Shown here one piece after another: positions 63,031-64,000 of a stretch of 64,000 nucleotides of DNA. Where the stretch lies: the NCBI RefSeq assembly GCF_000473165.1, contig NZ_KI421504.1, forward strand, positions 4,029,629 to 4,093,628, given 5' to 3'. The translations under genes were made by a program, and so were the position numbers. The first letter of the stretch is position 1, and each line of letters begins with the position of its first letter. The notes beneath the pieces were generated by a model, which was not told the DNA's origin, ran no database searches, and saw only the letters and a program-made list of their open reading frames with translations. Source of the DNA: Leisingera aquimarina DSM 24565. GTDB lineage: Bacteria; Pseudomonadota; Alphaproteobacteria; Rhodobacterales; Rhodobacteraceae.

Positions 63031-64000
63031 CTACCGCGCGGAAAGCATCGCGAGCAGTTTGTCCGGTGGCCGGAACTTGCCCGGCTTGATGCCGAGCGGC
63101 TCCAGAGCGTCAAGCATCTCGAGTTTTTCGGTTGGGCCGGCGCGCAAGTAGATCTCGGTGCTCTGGAGCGTGGCGTGACCAAGCCACAGTGCGACCTTGC
63201 GAATGTCCCGGGTCGCCTGAAGCATGTGCATTGCGCAGCTGTGCCGCAGAACATGGGGCGTTATCGATTTGGCCGCCAGGGTGGGCGCGATGCGGGCAGC
63301 CGTATTGGCATGTTTCTCGAGAATGTATTCGAAACCGGCACGCGTCATCATTCGACCGGCATTGTTCAGGAAGAGCGCGGTGTCGCCGACTTCGGGTCTG
63401 ATCGCGATCCAGGCGCGAATTGCGGCAGCGGTTTCCTGCCAGAGCGGCAGCACGCGCTCCCTTCGTCCTTTGCCAATGATATGGATGCTGGCAGGGGACC
63501 GCCCGTCAAACTGGTTGAGCCCGGCGCTGATGAGTTCGGAAACGCGCAGCCCTCCGGCAAAAGCCAGATGCAGCATGGCTCGATCACGGATGCCCGATGC
63601 TGTCCTCCGATCCGGAGTATCGAGCAGCGCTTGTACTTCTGTCCTCGAAAGCGACGCTACAAGCCTCTGATCAACCTTCTTCATCGGAATGGCATGCACC
63701 CGAAGCGCCTGGTCCAGCACGGCAGGTACTCGGTGCTCGAGATAGCGAAAGAAGGACTTTACGGCTGCCAGCCTTGCGTTGCGCGTACGGGCCTTGTTGC
63801 CTCGCGTCTGTTCGATGTGCTCGAGAAAGGCAAGGATCGTGGGCACGTCGATGTCTTCGATCTGCAGCAGGCACGGCCGCTTTCTCAATCGCCCGGCGGC
63901 GAATGTCACCAGCAGTTGGAAGCTGTAGGCATAGGCATCGCAGGTATGAACGCTTGCGCGTCTTTCATTGGGAAGATGGTTGCGCAGGAAGGCGGCGAGG
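63031..64000 (-). CDS. Tyrosine recombinase/integrase, 5' end outside window
   Basis: The frame is open to position 64000, with no need for the GTG at 63909. The visible 322 residues include a SAM-like N-terminal domain (ARTRNARLAAVKSFFRYLE) and catalytic residues Arg in AGGLRVSELISAGL, Lys in GKGRRERVLPLW, HVLRHSCAMHML, WLGHATLQSTEIYLR. The tail GKFRPPDKLLAML is typical of integrases in multi-recombinase (RIT-type) or IS91-associated clusters; partners would lie to the right. Confidence 0.88.
   Translation of the reverse strand, partial: LAAFLRNHLPNERRASVHTCDAYAYSFQLLVTFAAGRLRKRPCLLQIEDIDVPTILAFLEHIEQTRGNKARTRNARLAAVKSFFRYLEHRVPAVLDQALRVHAIPMKKVDQRLVASLSRTEVQALLDTPDRRTASGIRDRAMLHLAFAGGLRVSELISAGLNQFDGRSPASIHIIGKGRRERVLPLWQETAAAIRAWIAIRPEVGDTALFLNNAGRMMTRAGFEYILEKHANTAARIAPTLAAKSITPHVLRHSCAMHMLQATRDIRKVALWLGHATLQSTEIYLRAGPTEKLEMLDALEPLGIKPGKFRPPDKLLAMLSAR

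Overview
The window is a GC-rich chromosomal segment of an alphaproteobacterium, most likely a member of the Rhodobacteraceae (Roseobacter group; Leisingera or Phaeobacter-like is a guess from protein style only). The pointers are the caa3/aa3 oxidase assembly order ctaC-ctaB-small ORF-ctaG, Flp pilins of the GAVTVDW type, the ruvC-ruvA-ruvB / ybgC-tolQRAB-pal-cpoB-tilS-ftsH layout, a DUF1127 gene followed by a CCUCCUCCC small RNA, and repeated IS3-family insertions. No rRNA, tRNA or CRISPR array was seen.

Layout. 1-2281: cytochrome c oxidase genes on the minus strand, running off the left edge inside ctaG. 2479-9940: tldD, dprA, topA and the CoA-transferase pair scoAB on the plus strand. 10013-12114: a small membrane protein, a TetR regulator and a lytic transglycosylase. 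12300-25267: a complete-looking Tad/Flp pilus island with two near-identical pilin genes, each with its own duplicated leader and terminator, a third divergent pilin, cpaB, cpaC, an OmpA-like lipoprotein, cpaE, cpaF, tadB, tadC, two TPR lipoproteins, the prepilin peptidase and an AAA ATPase. 25364-29785: the Lhr-like helicase and PdeM nuclease of a DNA-repair operon, now split by an IS2-group element. 29860-34164: thioesterase, one-carbon genes (folD, fhs), chorismate mutase and a MOSC protein. 34439-44536: ftsH, tilS and the Tol-Pal envelope operon, then ThpR and an unknown partner. 44898-47236: Holliday-junction operon ruvCAB. 47563-51871: DUF1127 gene with its sRNA, prmA, an MFS transporter and a YeeE/YedE transporter.

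52160-64000 is the accessory end: a dead IS110-type transposase interrupted by a dead IS3-family element, then core genes priA and fsa, a truncated DDE-transposase-like protein cut by an IS407-group element, a 660-base stretch full of small hairpins, core genes DUF484-xerC, and a tyrosine recombinase running off the right edge.

The most unusual observation is that all three IS3-family elements, from three different subgroups, carry inside their transposase frames a copy of the same roughly 40-base palindrome (28110-28152, 53649-53688, 59711-59751). The third IS also has three further hairpin insertions. This looks like a miniature palindromic element that targets, or is tolerated in, transposase genes. 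A second notable feature is a CcsR/cuckoo-type sRNA in the 3' UTR of the DUF1127 gene at about 47790-47862.
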